A stretch of 25,079 nucleotides of DNA, from positions 1 through 25,079 of IMG/VR virus record IMGVR_UViG_3300028550_004422; one strand, written 5' to 3'. The first letter of the stretch is position 1. Each line of letters begins with the position of its first letter. The translations under genes and the position numbers were made by a program. The DNA is from a virus. Shown here piece by piece: positions 1 to 7,879 of the stretch. Under the pieces are notes generated by a model that did not search any database, had not been told where the DNA came from, and worked only from the letters and a program-made list of their open reading frames with translations.

Positions 1-37
1 AGGAAGAATGACCCGTGCATGCAGGTGGTTAAGTTAC
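1..37. other. Left edge, no gene seen
   Basis: These 37 bases lie downstream of the 512-residue capsid gene and hold no gene or clear terminator. They do not match the reverse complement of the right end, so no terminal inverted repeat is visible. The sequence may simply be cut here, with further viral genes beyond. Confidence 0.5.
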
Positions 38-1576
38 CTAAAGGTCACGAACCGCCACCTCCCCATCCCGAAGGTCAAACAGACGAAGGTACTCAACAAA
101 GCACACTATCTGAACAGGCGAATTGATCTTTTGTGCTGCATTGGCTCCATCTGCAGTCCGCTCGATTCGCAGACGAAGAGGAGTTGCACCGATTCGCATA
201 GCGTTGGCAGGGTTAAGACCACGCCCATAGCCCTGTCCAATGTTGAACCCGATCCAGTTCTGAGTCCCCCAGATACCAGCTTCAACGATACCCTTAATGG
301 CAGGGGCATGCGAGAGGATCTTTTGGTCAGCGTTGTTTGCACCGTTGGTGTTATAAAGCACATCCGTTGTAGCTGAAATAGGCATATTGCCGCCGACATA
401 CGATGTGTTCTCTTCCCAGGCGTTCGGATAGGTAGTTGCTGCTCCTTCACCCGCTTCCGAGAAAAGAGCATATGCCTCGTGAACGTTCTCGCAGTCCCGA
501 TCGAGAATCAACAGGTCATTCACAACCAGATTGAACTTTTCACCAGTGAGTCGGTCACTTCGGCAATCACCCTGCAAAGTAAATGCAGGATTTCCTGTCC
601 CACCCACTCCAACACCACCAACCGTATCCGTGACTGCATTCGCGTACTTCTTCGCACAGTAGACTTTCATGATGGCACGCCCCTCCTGACCCATCAAAAT
701 GTCCTCTGAGATTGTTCCAGCACCAGTAGCGGCAGGCAACGTCTTTGTAATGACAGCCGTCTGACGGAAAGGGATAGAGACCCCCGACGTAGCGAGGGTT
801 GCCTCCAGCGAAGAATCCACTTCAGGAGAGTATGTGATATAATCCAAAAACAAAACAGCTTCGGATATGGTAACAGAAGCCAGTCCGTCAGTAACGGCAG
901 TGCCGCCAACGTACAACCAGTTGGTCTTGTCCTGCTCCCAGTCGATCTCGATGCGGATTTCGTCTTTCAGGAAACGAAGAGGAAGTTGGATGTCCCTCAG
1001 CATAGGGAAGAGCTCTTCCAGCAAGAGGAATGACTCGAGCCCGTTCTTATCTGTTGTCATGTTGCCGATGCCTCTGAAGTAAGGCTTATCATGGCACACT
1101 GCAGCAGAAGCGGCGGTACGGGTGTCAAACCTATCAGTAGAGCAGATGGCACCATTCACCCCAGACTCCGCTATATCCTCGGCTACGGCAAAACCTGATG
1201 CAGAACTAGTCTTAACGTCAATATATTCTTCTCGATATTCCTGGCTTTTCCACTGGTTGTCAAGGTGGATTTTCTCTCCAGCATGACGAAGATCGCTAAT
1301 AAGTTGACCAGATGCGTAGAGCCTCGCGTTCTTAATAGCTCCGAGAACACCGCTAAAGAGCTTACCCCCTACATCAGTTGTAGTGCCTGCGGCATAGCCA
1401 CTCCAGTCAATGCGGAACTTCAGTGCGGACTTACTGTCCAGCACAGATCCCTTTTTTGGTAGAACGAAGACTGCTTGCACTGCGTTGAGGGAATTCGGTT
1501 CTAGTACTTCAGTATTGATGGTAAGATCCTGTGATTCGTTTGTCACGTTGTTCATCAACACGCTCGGAATAGACAT
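38..1576 (-). CDS. Double jelly-roll major capsid protein homologue (capsid gene 3)
   Basis: A 512-residue protein that I read as a DJR capsid protein, the subunit that trimerises into pseudohexameric capsomers in polinton-like viruses. Seen: a predicted beta-rich sequence; a segment near residues 70-110 (KNARLYASGQLISDLRH) resembling the early strands of jelly-roll 1; LPLRFLKDEIRIEIDW near residues 195-215, the pattern that closes jelly-roll 1 in this family; and a beta-strand C terminus (QIVCFVEYLRLFDLRDGEV) typical of the last strands of jelly-roll 2. The same closing pattern appears at a similar position in the two genes just upstream, so the three are probably distant homologues. The start is preceded by the shared TCTCT element and embedded in TATAATG. 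Which of the three forms the main shell cannot be told from sequence; a penton-associated role is possible. Confidence 0.8.
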   Translation of the reverse strand: MSIPSVLMNNVTNESQDLTINTEVLEPNSLNAVQAVFVLPKKGSVLDSKSALKFRIDWSGYAAGTTTDVGGKLFSGVLGAIKNARLYASGQLISDLRHAGEKIHLDNQWKSQEYREEYIDVKTSSASGFAVAEDIAESGVNGAICSTDRFDTRTAASAAVCHDKPYFRGIGNMTTDKNGLESFLLLEELFPMLRDIQLPLRFLKDEIRIEIDWEQDKTNWLYVGGTAVTDGLASVTISEAVLFLDYITYSPEVDSSLEATLATSGVSIPFRQTAVITKTLPAATGAGTISEDILMGQEGRAIMKVYCAKKYANAVTDTVGGVGVGGTGNPAFTLQGDCRSDRLTGEKFNLVVNDLLILDRDCENVHEAYALFSEAGEGAATTYPNAWEENTSYVGGNMPISATTDVLYNTNGANNADQKILSHAPAIKGIVEAGIWGTQNWIGFNIGQGYGRGLNPANAMRIGATPLRLRIERTADGANAAQKINSPVQIVCFVEYLRLFDLRDGEVAVRDL

Positions 1577-1603
1577 TATAGCCTCACGAGAGATTATAAT
1601 TTC
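1577..1603 (-). promoter_or_regulatory. Candidate late promoter of capsid gene 3
   Basis: Read on the minus strand, ATTATAATCTCTC is followed by 12 bases and then the start codon, which lies in TATAATG. TCTCT occupies 1589-1593. The same core and spacing recur before seven other genes in this window. Confidence 0.65.
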
Positions 1604-1617
1604 ACTCCTTTCTGAAT

Positions 1618-3015
1618 TTACATCACCATGATGCCCTGACCCTTGTTAATCATGAGATTCGCTCGGGAAAGGTAGTAACTGTACTGTGCGTATGGCGTAG
1701 TGAGAGTGTGGTTAGGGTTGGTCAATCCACCTGCACCGACCAAGTCCTTGTTTTCAGGATCTTCGAGTTTGCTTTTCAAATCGTAGGTAAGTGTTCCTTG
1801 TACGTTGATGCCAGCACCCGAAACAAGATCCCAAGAGAGACCAGTTCCCCAGACACCGTCCTGCTTGGCTTGTCCCAAAAGGTTCTCGGGGATGACCTGC
1901 GATCGGTGAATGTCCTTAACCGACTTGATTGCGGTTTGGCTGTTCCAGAGCACCTGTGGTGTAAGACTGACCTTCTGCAAGTCTTCGTTTTCGTTTGTAC
2001 CATCGCCGTTGGTTGAGCGAACACTGATGTTGTACTCGAGCGGGTAACGGACACCATCCTTCATGTATGCAACGCTGTTAACAGCACCACCATCCCACAT
2101 AGCCATCTGGTTATACTTTGTGTTATTGAGGTACTTAACAGGCACATAGCTCTGAAGCACGGACTGCAGGTTGCGTGAGTTGAGACGATGGACGATACTT
2201 TGGTCAGTAGAGTTGAGAACGCTATACAACGACTGGTAACTCATAAATGAGAACGTCCCTTGAGATTGACTGTTGTACTGTGCGACGTCCATATCGCTCA
2301 TGTAGAGCAGGGGGCACATAAGGTAAGGCTTGTCGATCGTATAGCTGCAGTTGGCAGTAATGTCGTTGCCGTACATGCTGCCGAAGTTCGGGGCGAGGTT
2401 AATAGTGATTTCGAGTCCACCGAGCAAATTCAATGGGATCGCTTCATTCATCAACAGCCCAGTGTTCAGACGAAGTGCGAAGTCAAATCCATTTGCCGCC
2501 ATCTGACCGTCGCCAGCAATAGTACCTTTCCGTGCGGATTCAAGCACTCGGTCGGTAGCATTAAGGTTAGCTCCCGTACCGAAGGTGCCCATGTGGTTCT
2601 TGTTGTACCGCCCTTTTCCAACAGCTCCATGCTCGTTGAATGTTTGCGTTCTCATGCCTTTCGGCGAGTGCGTGTTCGCGTAAAGCTGGGCTGCGAGCCG
2701 AGGGTAGTTATGGACGACTTCCAAAACGTTGGATGAGTAACGGCGGCTACCAATGCTAACAGATTGGATCATAGATTGAAATCCAGCAATACGGTCAACG
2801 TTTGCACCAGCGTTAAAGGCAGGCTGTGTAGCTGTGTCTCTAAACACCTTGACGTTTCCGCAAAACCTCATATTTTTGCCCATCAGGAATGCGTTGGTAT
2901 CCGCGACGCTGAAACGAATGATTGGGTTGCCATTGGTAAAGGAAAACTCCCCTGATCCGTTGCTAGGAGAAAGTCTCATGTAACGCTTAACTTGCGAGGC
3001 TGGTGAGTTGCTCAT
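1618..3015 (-). CDS. Double jelly-roll capsid protein homologue (capsid gene 2)
   Basis: A 465-residue, predicted beta-rich protein with the layout of a DJR capsid protein. Residues about 75-115 (GFQSMIQSVSIGSRRYSS, then VVHNYPRL) match the 'surface gene, then Asn-Tyr' pattern of jelly-roll 1. IPLNLLGGLEITINLAPN near residues 190-208 matches VPLMALGDNLDVEIRFAPN of the 601-residue protein and LPLRFLKDEIRIEIDW of the 512-residue protein. The C terminus is strand-like and short (YYLSRANLMINKGQGI). It sits between the other two capsid genes with gaps of 41 and 25 bases and carries the shared promoter element with TATAATG at the start. It is the shortest of the three and could be a specialised capsomer subunit. 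Assignment to the DJR fold rests on motif pattern, not on a structure comparison. Confidence 0.75.
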   Translation of the reverse strand: MSNSPASQVKRYMRLSPSNGSGEFSFTNGNPIIRFSVADTNAFLMGKNMRFCGNVKVFRDTATQPAFNAGANVDRIAGFQSMIQSVSIGSRRYSSNVLEVVHNYPRLAAQLYANTHSPKGMRTQTFNEHGAVGKGRYNKNHMGTFGTGANLNATDRVLESARKGTIAGDGQMAANGFDFALRLNTGLLMNEAIPLNLLGGLEITINLAPNFGSMYGNDITANCSYTIDKPYLMCPLLYMSDMDVAQYNSQSQGTFSFMSYQSLYSVLNSTDQSIVHRLNSRNLQSVLQSYVPVKYLNNTKYNQMAMWDGGAVNSVAYMKDGVRYPLEYNISVRSTNGDGTNENEDLQKVSLTPQVLWNSQTAIKSVKDIHRSQVIPENLLGQAKQDGVWGTGLSWDLVSGAGINVQGTLTYDLKSKLEDPENKDLVGAGGLTNPNHTLTTPYAQYSYYLSRANLMINKGQGIMVM

Positions 3016-3040
3016 TATACTCTACTGTAAGAGAATAATC
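3016..3040 (-). promoter_or_regulatory. Candidate late promoter of capsid gene 2
   Basis: Minus-strand reading gives ATTATTCTCT, then 14 bases, then a start codon in TATAATG. TCTCT lies at 3030-3034. Confidence 0.65.
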
Positions 3041-4846
3041 TTAGTTGAATACTTGCAGACCGCTAGCATTGACAGCAACTCGATTTATGTGGTTGACGAA
3101 AGTCACAGGCTGAAGTTTTGGCAAAGGCTGGGCATCGGTTGTGTAGTTGATGTATACCCGAGCAGCCGAGTTGAGGTTAGTGGTACCGCCGTATTTGGAG
3201 AGCTGCCTTCCAATGATGAAGTCATCCTTGGCAGATTTGATAGACTTTACGCCAATGTTAGATGATCCAAGAGCCTGTGTTATCTGAATAAGGTGTTCTG
3301 CCGCCAGGTGACCAAAACTGCCATTCATCACTTCAAGATTGACAGGACGAGTTGGAACTCGGAGACCGTTGTTGACTTGAAATTGGTAATCGAGAAGACC
3401 AGCGTGTTTACCTCGGAAGTCGTATCGTGGTCTTGCTGGGATTGCGTCATTTGTAATGTTATTGTCCATCAGTTCAGGAAGTGATGGGGTTTGCTGCCCA
3501 ACACGCGGAACGACAAGGATTGACTTAGCACGGGACTGGTATGCAGGAATTTCAATGGTTTGGTTTTTCACACCAACAAGAAGCGTGGATTTGTATGTTG
3601 TCCAGGTGTGGATATCCATTTGGAAACCCGATGGCGAAGCCAACTGCTTCTTGAGTTGCTCAACATAAGCTGCTGGCGGCATGACTTTCTGCATGAACAG
3701 CTCAACATTGCTATACTGGATCTTGGTGATTGTTGGGGCAACAAGTGGTGGAAATTGGGCAGCAGTTGCATTAGTAGGTCTCACCTTCTTAAGAGCAATG
3801 ACAGTACCACCACCGTTAGCAATTAGAGTATCTGCAGCATCAGTTGAAGCAATTTTCAAAACGAGCTGGTTTGGATTGTCCGTCACAGCTGCGGTTGCCA
3901 AACGGGCAATGGACACAATCTTAACAACTGCTGTAATATTTGTGTCACCACCTGCACCACCGTTATCAGTAACGAGGGGTGTATCAGCTGATACTCCATC
4001 CGCCCCCTGCACCCCGATCGCCGTAAGAAGCTGTACACATTCACCAACCTGAAGAGGGATGTCACCAGTTGATGAGAAACCCTTGTACGGCATAGTAATC
4101 GTGTATGTTGCGTTCGCTCCTGCTTGACCTGTAATCACATTCTCGTCATCTGCCAAAGTCTTTGCTGTCACTGGGATGACGGTCTTGAAATCACCTACGT
4201 TGCCCTCCTCGCCGTTAAGCTGCGGAGCTTGCCTGTTGTAGAGCTTAACAACTTCTGAGTTCGGAGCGAATCGGATCTCCACATCCAAATTGTCACCTAA
4301 TGCCATGAGCGGTACGACCTCGAGGTTGCTAAAGAGACCGCAGCACGAGAGCGGAACGACCATTTTCACCTTTTTGACACCGTTGGCAACAGCGAGAGGG
4401 GCATTTGGGGTGTTCATTGGAGCAGTATTCGCAACAGGAACTGTAGCCACACCACCAGACTGATTGCCCATAAGACCTGGGGTCATGCCTTCTGCCGAAT
4501 CATTCGTAAACACTGCACTATGAGCTCGGGACGATTCATCATGACCATATACATTGTAGAGGCGAGCCAACTGGTTGTACTCATCGATCTCTTCCAAAAC
4601 AACGCCATTGACGCTAAGCCTCAAATACTTAATAAGCACTGAAGCATCGCCGTTGAGCTCAAGCTTAGATGTAGCATCGCTTTCCATGAGCAACTGAAGG
4701 TAACTGTTGTGGGGGTCAAAGAAGGGGAGGGAATTGAATGGGATGGAGAATCGGCAGATGTTATTCTCCGTGAACTGTCGCTGCTGTGTGCTTGGCTGAA
4801 CAATTGAATAATTCTCGATAGGCATGTTGCTACTCGGTTGATACAT
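3041..4846 (-). CDS. Double jelly-roll major capsid protein homologue (capsid gene 1)
   Basis: A 601-residue protein with the clearest DJR capsid features of the three. Residues 25-75 hold strand patterns followed by LIKYLRLSVNGVVLEEIDEY, the typical jelly-roll 1 segment with a 'nG...iee...Y' turn. VPLSCCGLFSNLEVVPLMAL and the adjoining DNLDVEIRFAPN (about residues 163-195) close jelly-roll 1. Residues about 215-370 hold a long Gly/Ala/Thr-rich stretch that would form an insertion between or on top of the rolls, plausibly the capsomer tower. The end (VTFVNHINRVAVNASGLQVF) is strand-like. It is the first of three adjacent capsid genes, is transcribed towards the left end, and has the shared TCTCT promoter element. 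By size it is the best candidate for the main hexon-type protein, which is inference. Confidence 0.85.
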   Translation of the reverse strand: MYQPSSNMPIENYSIVQPSTQQRQFTENNICRFSIPFNSLPFFDPHNSYLQLLMESDATSKLELNGDASVLIKYLRLSVNGVVLEEIDEYNQLARLYNVYGHDESSRAHSAVFTNDSAEGMTPGLMGNQSGGVATVPVANTAPMNTPNAPLAVANGVKKVKMVVPLSCCGLFSNLEVVPLMALGDNLDVEIRFAPNSEVVKLYNRQAPQLNGEEGNVGDFKTVIPVTAKTLADDENVITGQAGANATYTITMPYKGFSSTGDIPLQVGECVQLLTAIGVQGADGVSADTPLVTDNGGAGGDTNITAVVKIVSIARLATAAVTDNPNQLVLKIASTDAADTLIANGGGTVIALKKVRPTNATAAQFPPLVAPTITKIQYSNVELFMQKVMPPAAYVEQLKKQLASPSGFQMDIHTWTTYKSTLLVGVKNQTIEIPAYQSRAKSILVVPRVGQQTPSLPELMDNNITNDAIPARPRYDFRGKHAGLLDYQFQVNNGLRVPTRPVNLEVMNGSFGHLAAEHLIQITQALGSSNIGVKSIKSAKDDFIIGRQLSKYGGTTNLNSAARVYINYTTDAQPLPKLQPVTFVNHINRVAVNASGLQVFN

Positions 4847-4875
4847 TATGCCTTTCGTAGAGAAAAGAAATAATG
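4847..4875 (-). promoter_or_regulatory. Candidate late promoter of capsid gene 1
   Basis: Minus-strand reading gives TTATTTCTTTTCTCT, then 12 bases, then a start codon in CATAATG. TCTCT lies at 4859-4863. This is one of the best matches to the long form of the element. Confidence 0.65.
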
Positions 4876-4879
4876 AAGG

Positions 4880-5095
4880 TTATTCGGCTTTCGTTAGAGC
4901 TGTATCCTTCTCCAGGAGCGACTTTCGGTGAACGGCTTTATTGCTGACCTTGTCGCTCTCTCGGAGGAACACATCTTCAAGAATCTCATTCACGTGATCA
5001 ATACCGTAGCACCTCACGATGTTCTTTGTCATCTTGCATTTGTCGCAGAGAGAACGGACATACAACCAATCATCACAAAGTGGGCAAGAGAACAT
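4880..5095 (-). CDS. Small zinc-ribbon-like protein
   Basis: A 71-residue protein with two CxxC pairs, C4-x2-C7 and C17-x2-C20, which could bind one zinc ion. The following helix-forming part (CYGIDHVNEILEDVFLRES) resembles small zinc-ribbon proteins I recall from algal giant viruses and polinton-like viruses, where the function is unknown. The start lies in TATAATG, as in the capsid genes, but the TCTCT core is missing. It lies 33 bases upstream of capsid gene 1 on the same strand. A role as a transcription or assembly co-factor is possible but is a guess. It is probably real: the cysteine pattern is intact and no better frame covers this stretch. Confidence 0.7.
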   Translation of the reverse strand: MFSCPLCDDWLYVRSLCDKCKMTKNIVRCYGIDHVNEILEDVFLRESDKVSNKAVHRKSLLEKDTALTKAE

Positions 5096-5150
5096 TATAC
5101 ACTAGGTCAATATTTTGTGACTCGCTAAAACTCCTTGATGCTCTGACATT

Positions 5151-5402
5151 CTACTTTTTCAGGAGAATGGAAATGTGTGGGAAAATTACAGCTGGATGGT
5201 CAGGGTTAGCTGCAATGAACTTCGTCCGAAGCCTCCAATACTCTGAGAGCCTGTAATGTTCGCTCTGTTCTTGAGGATTCGATTTGTGTCTATCACATCG
5301 TTGGCGATAACGTTTGATGCATTCAGGGTTCCGCTTTGACCAGTCCCTGTGGTACTTTCTCCAGCTTTCGGTCGGTGGATGGGCACTAATCCTGTGATGC
5401 AT
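5151..5402 (-). CDS. Small basic protein of unknown function
   Basis: An 83-residue, strongly basic protein rich in Arg, His, Tyr and Trp. The central part (WSKRNPECIKRYRQRCDRH) resembles the 'RKxNPExxRxYxRR' repeats found in many small phage and viral DNA-binding or HNH-associated proteins, but no nuclease motif is complete. The upstream sequence holds ATTTAAAA about 30 bases before the start and no TCTCT element. A shorter 66-residue frame inside it (5186-5386) has a less protein-like composition, so I chose this one. DNA binding is an inference from charge. Confidence 0.55.
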   Translation of the reverse strand: MHHRISAHPPTESWRKYHRDWSKRNPECIKRYRQRCDRHKSNPQEQSEHYRLSEYWRLRTKFIAANPDHPAVIFPHISILLKK

Positions 5403-5438
5403 TTTTCTTTCTTTTACGTTCTGTTTTAAATAGTAAAT

Positions 5439-5720
5439 TTACCAATTGATAGTGCGTGACCAATAATTGCTGCTGTTCTTGTCGTTCTTAGTAAGCTTAC
5501 CATCCTTGTTCCTGATACCACCACTCCGTGCCAAGTAACTCTTCCGCCTCTTAGGGTCTTTATGCTGTGTGAAATCCTTCATGCTAGAATCGCCAAAGTG
5601 TATGAGCCTCTTCTTACCATTCTTCATAACGTACACCATGCCCTTCTTCTTAGGATTAGACGAGTGTACTGGTTCGTATAGTGGTTTGTCTTTCTTCCAA
5701 CTCTCCGTCGCTTTCGGCAT
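5439..5720 (-). CDS. Small basic protein of a giant-virus-type family (DUF5754-like)
   Basis: A 93-residue basic protein. Residues about 27-66 hold a small beta-hairpin segment (MVYVMKNGKKRLIHFGDSSM) followed by KDFTQHKDPKRRKSYLAR, and the end has an NYWSR motif. The 'vk.G..k.ihFGd..m.DfTqHkD..RR..Y..R' pattern with a terminal 'WSr' is one I recognise from small proteins of giant algal viruses, marine polinton-like viruses and some phages; from memory the family is DUF5754. Its function is unknown. It overlaps the end of the 67-residue gene by 65 bases in another frame. I am confident it is a gene; the family name would need a profile search. Confidence 0.8.
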   Translation of the reverse strand: MPKATESWKKDKPLYEPVHSSNPKKKGMVYVMKNGKKRLIHFGDSSMKDFTQHKDPKRRKSYLARSGGIRNKDGKLTKNDKNSSNYWSRTINW

Positions 5721-5859
5721 CTTCTTCTTCTTTTACAACAGATTTTTTCTGACCGCATTCCGAAGTGCATCCACAACAGGAGGTCACCTTGCATCGCAGT
5801 CCTTTCAAAAAACCAAACACCTTACCCAACACTTCGAGCACAATAGTCAACTTATTCAT
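5656..5859 (-). CDS. Small Cys-rich protein with acidic tail
   Basis: A 67-residue protein with a hydrophobic, probably helical N terminus (MNKLTIVLEVLGKVFGFLKG), a cysteine cluster (C23, C28, C29, C31, C35) and a Glu-rich C-terminal part. Short proteins with a hydrophobic helix followed by a 'CCxxxC' cluster occur in algal giant viruses and polinton-like viruses, with unknown function; membrane attachment is possible. It starts 12 bases after the stop of the 153-residue gene and its end overlaps the next gene by 65 bases. No TCTCT element precedes it, so it may be expressed from the upstream transcript. Confidence 0.6.
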   Translation of the reverse strand: MNKLTIVLEVLGKVFGFLKGLRCKVTSCCGCTSECGQKKSVVKEEEDAESDGELEERQTTIRTSTLV

Positions 5860-5870
5860 TACTGTTAGTG

Positions 5871-6332
5871 CTAGAAATTAACGATGTTCTGATGTGCTGG
5901 TGCGTACCTACTTGTACTGGTATCAAATACACCCTGACTTGCCTGTTGAGTACCTGTCCTGCCCCGTGTGGCGGATGCCTGACTCGCTGCCAGTGCCTGT
6001 TGGTACATCCTCTGAGTCTCGGGGTCACTCCCTGGCTTTGCGTAATTACCTTTTACTGCTTCCTGAATCGTTGATGGGGTATACACCTGTTTTCCATTAA
6101 CAGTTTTCCACGTATAACCAGCAACGTCGTGTTCGTAGGCATACTTTTGTACACCTGTGAGGTGCGAGTCAATGTTCTCTTCGTCAGCAATTCTTCTCTT
6201 CCCCGTATTCGCCATCCCGTATTTCTCTTCTAGTTCGGTGACCCAACCACCAGCACCACGATAGTCGTCTATATTAGGTATGGTAGTTGCTGCTGATGTT
6301 CGTCGATTTGAGATGGTGTAATTCAAACTCAT
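5871..6332 (-). CDS. Hypothetical protein, probable late/virion gene
   Basis: A 153-residue protein I do not recognise. It is polar, with a possible helix near residues 30-45 (WVTELEEKYGMANTGKRR) and a Gln/Ala/Ser/Thr-rich, likely disordered C terminus (residues about 110-153). There is no signal peptide or membrane segment. The upstream sequence has a good copy of the shared promoter element with a start in TACAATG, which places it with the capsid and ATPase genes. A minor virion or scaffolding role is inference from this alone. Confidence 0.7.
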   Translation of the reverse strand: MSLNYTISNRRTSAATTIPNIDDYRGAGGWVTELEEKYGMANTGKRRIADEENIDSHLTGVQKYAYEHDVAGYTWKTVNGKQVYTPSTIQEAVKGNYAKPGSDPETQRMYQQALAASQASATRGRTGTQQASQGVFDTSTSRYAPAHQNIVNF

Positions 6333-6358
6333 TGTATCATACCATCAGAGAATAAAAA
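6333..6358 (-). promoter_or_regulatory. Candidate late promoter of the 153-residue gene
   Basis: Minus-strand reading gives TTTTTATTCTCT, then 14 bases, then a start codon in TACAATG. TCTCT lies at 6347-6351. Confidence 0.6.
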
Positions 6359-7453
6359 TCAATCATATGAATAATCATACGCTGTGTTCGTGCCATAATA
6401 CGCCCCCCTCCTCCTCCTCGTCTTCTCACCCGCCTTTAATTTCTTGTTACGAGCCGACATCAGCTTTTTGATTTCTTGTGCGGACATACTGTCTAAGTTT
6501 ATGCGTCTTCTTTCAGCGAGTTCTCTTACCCCTGGATGCGTTCTGTACCTTTCTACTGCAGCCGCTGATTTGGAATAATCACCCTTGCTATCTCTTACAA
6601 GAGCGGTTTTGTTCACCTGCTCCTCTACGGCATCCAAGTGAGACTCTAGTCTGTCATCTCGAACGCCCACCTCCACCCCTGTCTCGTCAGGTGTGAGTAT
6701 CTGTTTTTTCAGTTCAGGTACAAGCATACCAAAAAGCTCAGCAGGGTCTAAAGCATTCAATTGTGCTCGTGAAAATCCTGTCTCCCGTTCGCCTATCGTT
6801 TGTAAATCTCCTGCTTCCACTGGATAGAAATCTTCCTTGCTTGGAAATGTCGCAGGGGCATCATCACGGTCTATATATTGGTTACCCTGAGCGTCCGTTG
6901 CCAAAATACCTAGACGATCACCTATCTCCTCGCCCTTGTCCCCCCTGAACCCCAAAGTCTCGCGTTTATAAACTATGGTTGCTTTTCCAGGGGGTGTATC
7001 AGTAAAGTACTGCTCCATCACCTCCTCCCCAAACCCGTTGAGTCCAGGGAGACGAATTCTTCCAACGTAGCTGGTTGTTTCTTCTTCTGATTCCTCCTCG
7101 CTTTCGTACATCGGAGCAGCTTGAAAGCTTTGCGGAAAGGGGTTAGTGGTGGGCATGCTCATAGTGTCGATTTGCTGATCTGTAAGCATGCCCAGTAAGC
7201 CAGCCACCTTTGCTGGTGCTATCTGATCAGCCGAGGAGACCAACCTAGATGAAGCTGTGTGCGTTGCACCAGTATGCACATCACCATTCGGCATAACATG
7301 GGTCTCGCCCAACGGGTAAGGGTCGCTTGCGTCATCATACACTACCTCGAGCCGCCTCCTACGTCTACCCATTTTCTCATTCTTTTTCCCGATTTTACAT
7401 CCGCCCCTAGGTCGTTCTCCCTTTCGTCCAGTCAAGCATCCACCCTTGTTCAT
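6359..7453 (-). CDS. Hypothetical protein with basic ends, possible core/nucleoprotein
   Basis: A 364-residue protein with no family I can name. The N terminus is short, Gly/Lys/Arg-rich and holds an RRRRR run at residues 30-34. A Glu-rich patch lies near residues 115-125. The middle is mixed alpha/beta. The last third is helical and basic (MSAQEIKKLMSARNKKLKAG), followed by RRRR and a Tyr-rich tail. Basic runs at both ends suggest contact with packaged DNA or a processed core protein, as in adenovirus-like virions, but no protease gene is visible to process it. The start follows TCTACAATG; a clear TCTCT core is absent. Reality is well supported by length; function is unknown. Confidence 0.75.
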   Translation of the reverse strand: MNKGGCLTGRKGERPRGGCKIGKKNEKMGRRRRRLEVVYDDASDPYPLGETHVMPNGDVHTGATHTASSRLVSSADQIAPAKVAGLLGMLTDQQIDTMSMPTTNPFPQSFQAAPMYESEEESEEETTSYVGRIRLPGLNGFGEEVMEQYFTDTPPGKATIVYKRETLGFRGDKGEEIGDRLGILATDAQGNQYIDRDDAPATFPSKEDFYPVEAGDLQTIGERETGFSRAQLNALDPAELFGMLVPELKKQILTPDETGVEVGVRDDRLESHLDAVEEQVNKTALVRDSKGDYSKSAAAVERYRTHPGVRELAERRRINLDSMSAQEIKKLMSARNKKLKAGEKTRRRRGAYYGTNTAYDYSYD

Positions 7454-7477
7454 TGTAGATTAAGGTTAGAAAAAACG

Positions 7478-7849
7478 TTACGCTAAAAGATCATATTGCT
7501 CAAAGAACTGTGTCCATTGGTCTGCTGTCGCCTCACCGAGATAGTCAAACTTAACTCGACCAATTATCTCCGTCCACTGGGGCGTAAGCGAGGAAAGGTC
7601 TTGGAACATTGCGTCGGCTATGGCGTTGATCGTAGATGTATAAACAATCGTCACGCCTGGTGGTAGCGATATCGTAGGTGTTTCAATGAACTCCTTGATG
7701 GCAATCATTGTCCCTGTGGCTTGGTGGAACGTCGCGTTTTCTGGTACATCACTGTGTCTTGCTTCGCTAAGGTAACCATGTGTGAGTGTGAAAGGGTTGG
7801 TGAATACAAGCTCTTTTGCGTGCATTGTTGTAAAAATACTTGTTGGCAT
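7478..7849 (-). CDS. Hypothetical protein
   Basis: A 123-residue protein with mixed alpha/beta character, two hydrophobic patches (residues about 10-25 and 65-85) and no recognised motif. The open frame extends upstream to 7879 only with a TTG codon, so I place the start at the first ATG, 7849. The in-frame ATG at 7825, preceded by TTTTTACAACA, is an alternative. It lies between the HNH nuclease gene (30 bases upstream) and the 364-residue gene (24 bases downstream), all on one strand. No promoter element of the TCTCT type is visible. Confidence 0.65.
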   Translation of the reverse strand: MPTSIFTTMHAKELVFTNPFTLTHGYLSEARHSDVPENATFHQATGTMIAIKEFIETPTISLPPGVTIVYTSTINAIADAMFQDLSSLTPQWTEIIGRVKFDYLGEATADQWTQFFEQYDLLA

Positions 7850-7879
7850 TGGTCTAAGTATATTGTTGTAATATTGCAA

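Noticed and set aside
8-376. 122-residue open frame on the plus strand at the left edge
   Set aside because: It lies fully antisense to the 512-residue capsid gene, which has family motifs; no independent support.
2260-2736. 158-residue open frame on the plus strand
   Set aside because: It is antisense to capsid gene 2, has no promoter element and has a Cys/Val/Arg-rich composition typical of the reverse of a coding region.
5186-5386. 66-residue minus-strand frame inside the 83-residue gene
   Set aside because: Only one of the two overlapping frames is likely real; the 83-residue frame is longer and has a basic DNA-binding-like composition.
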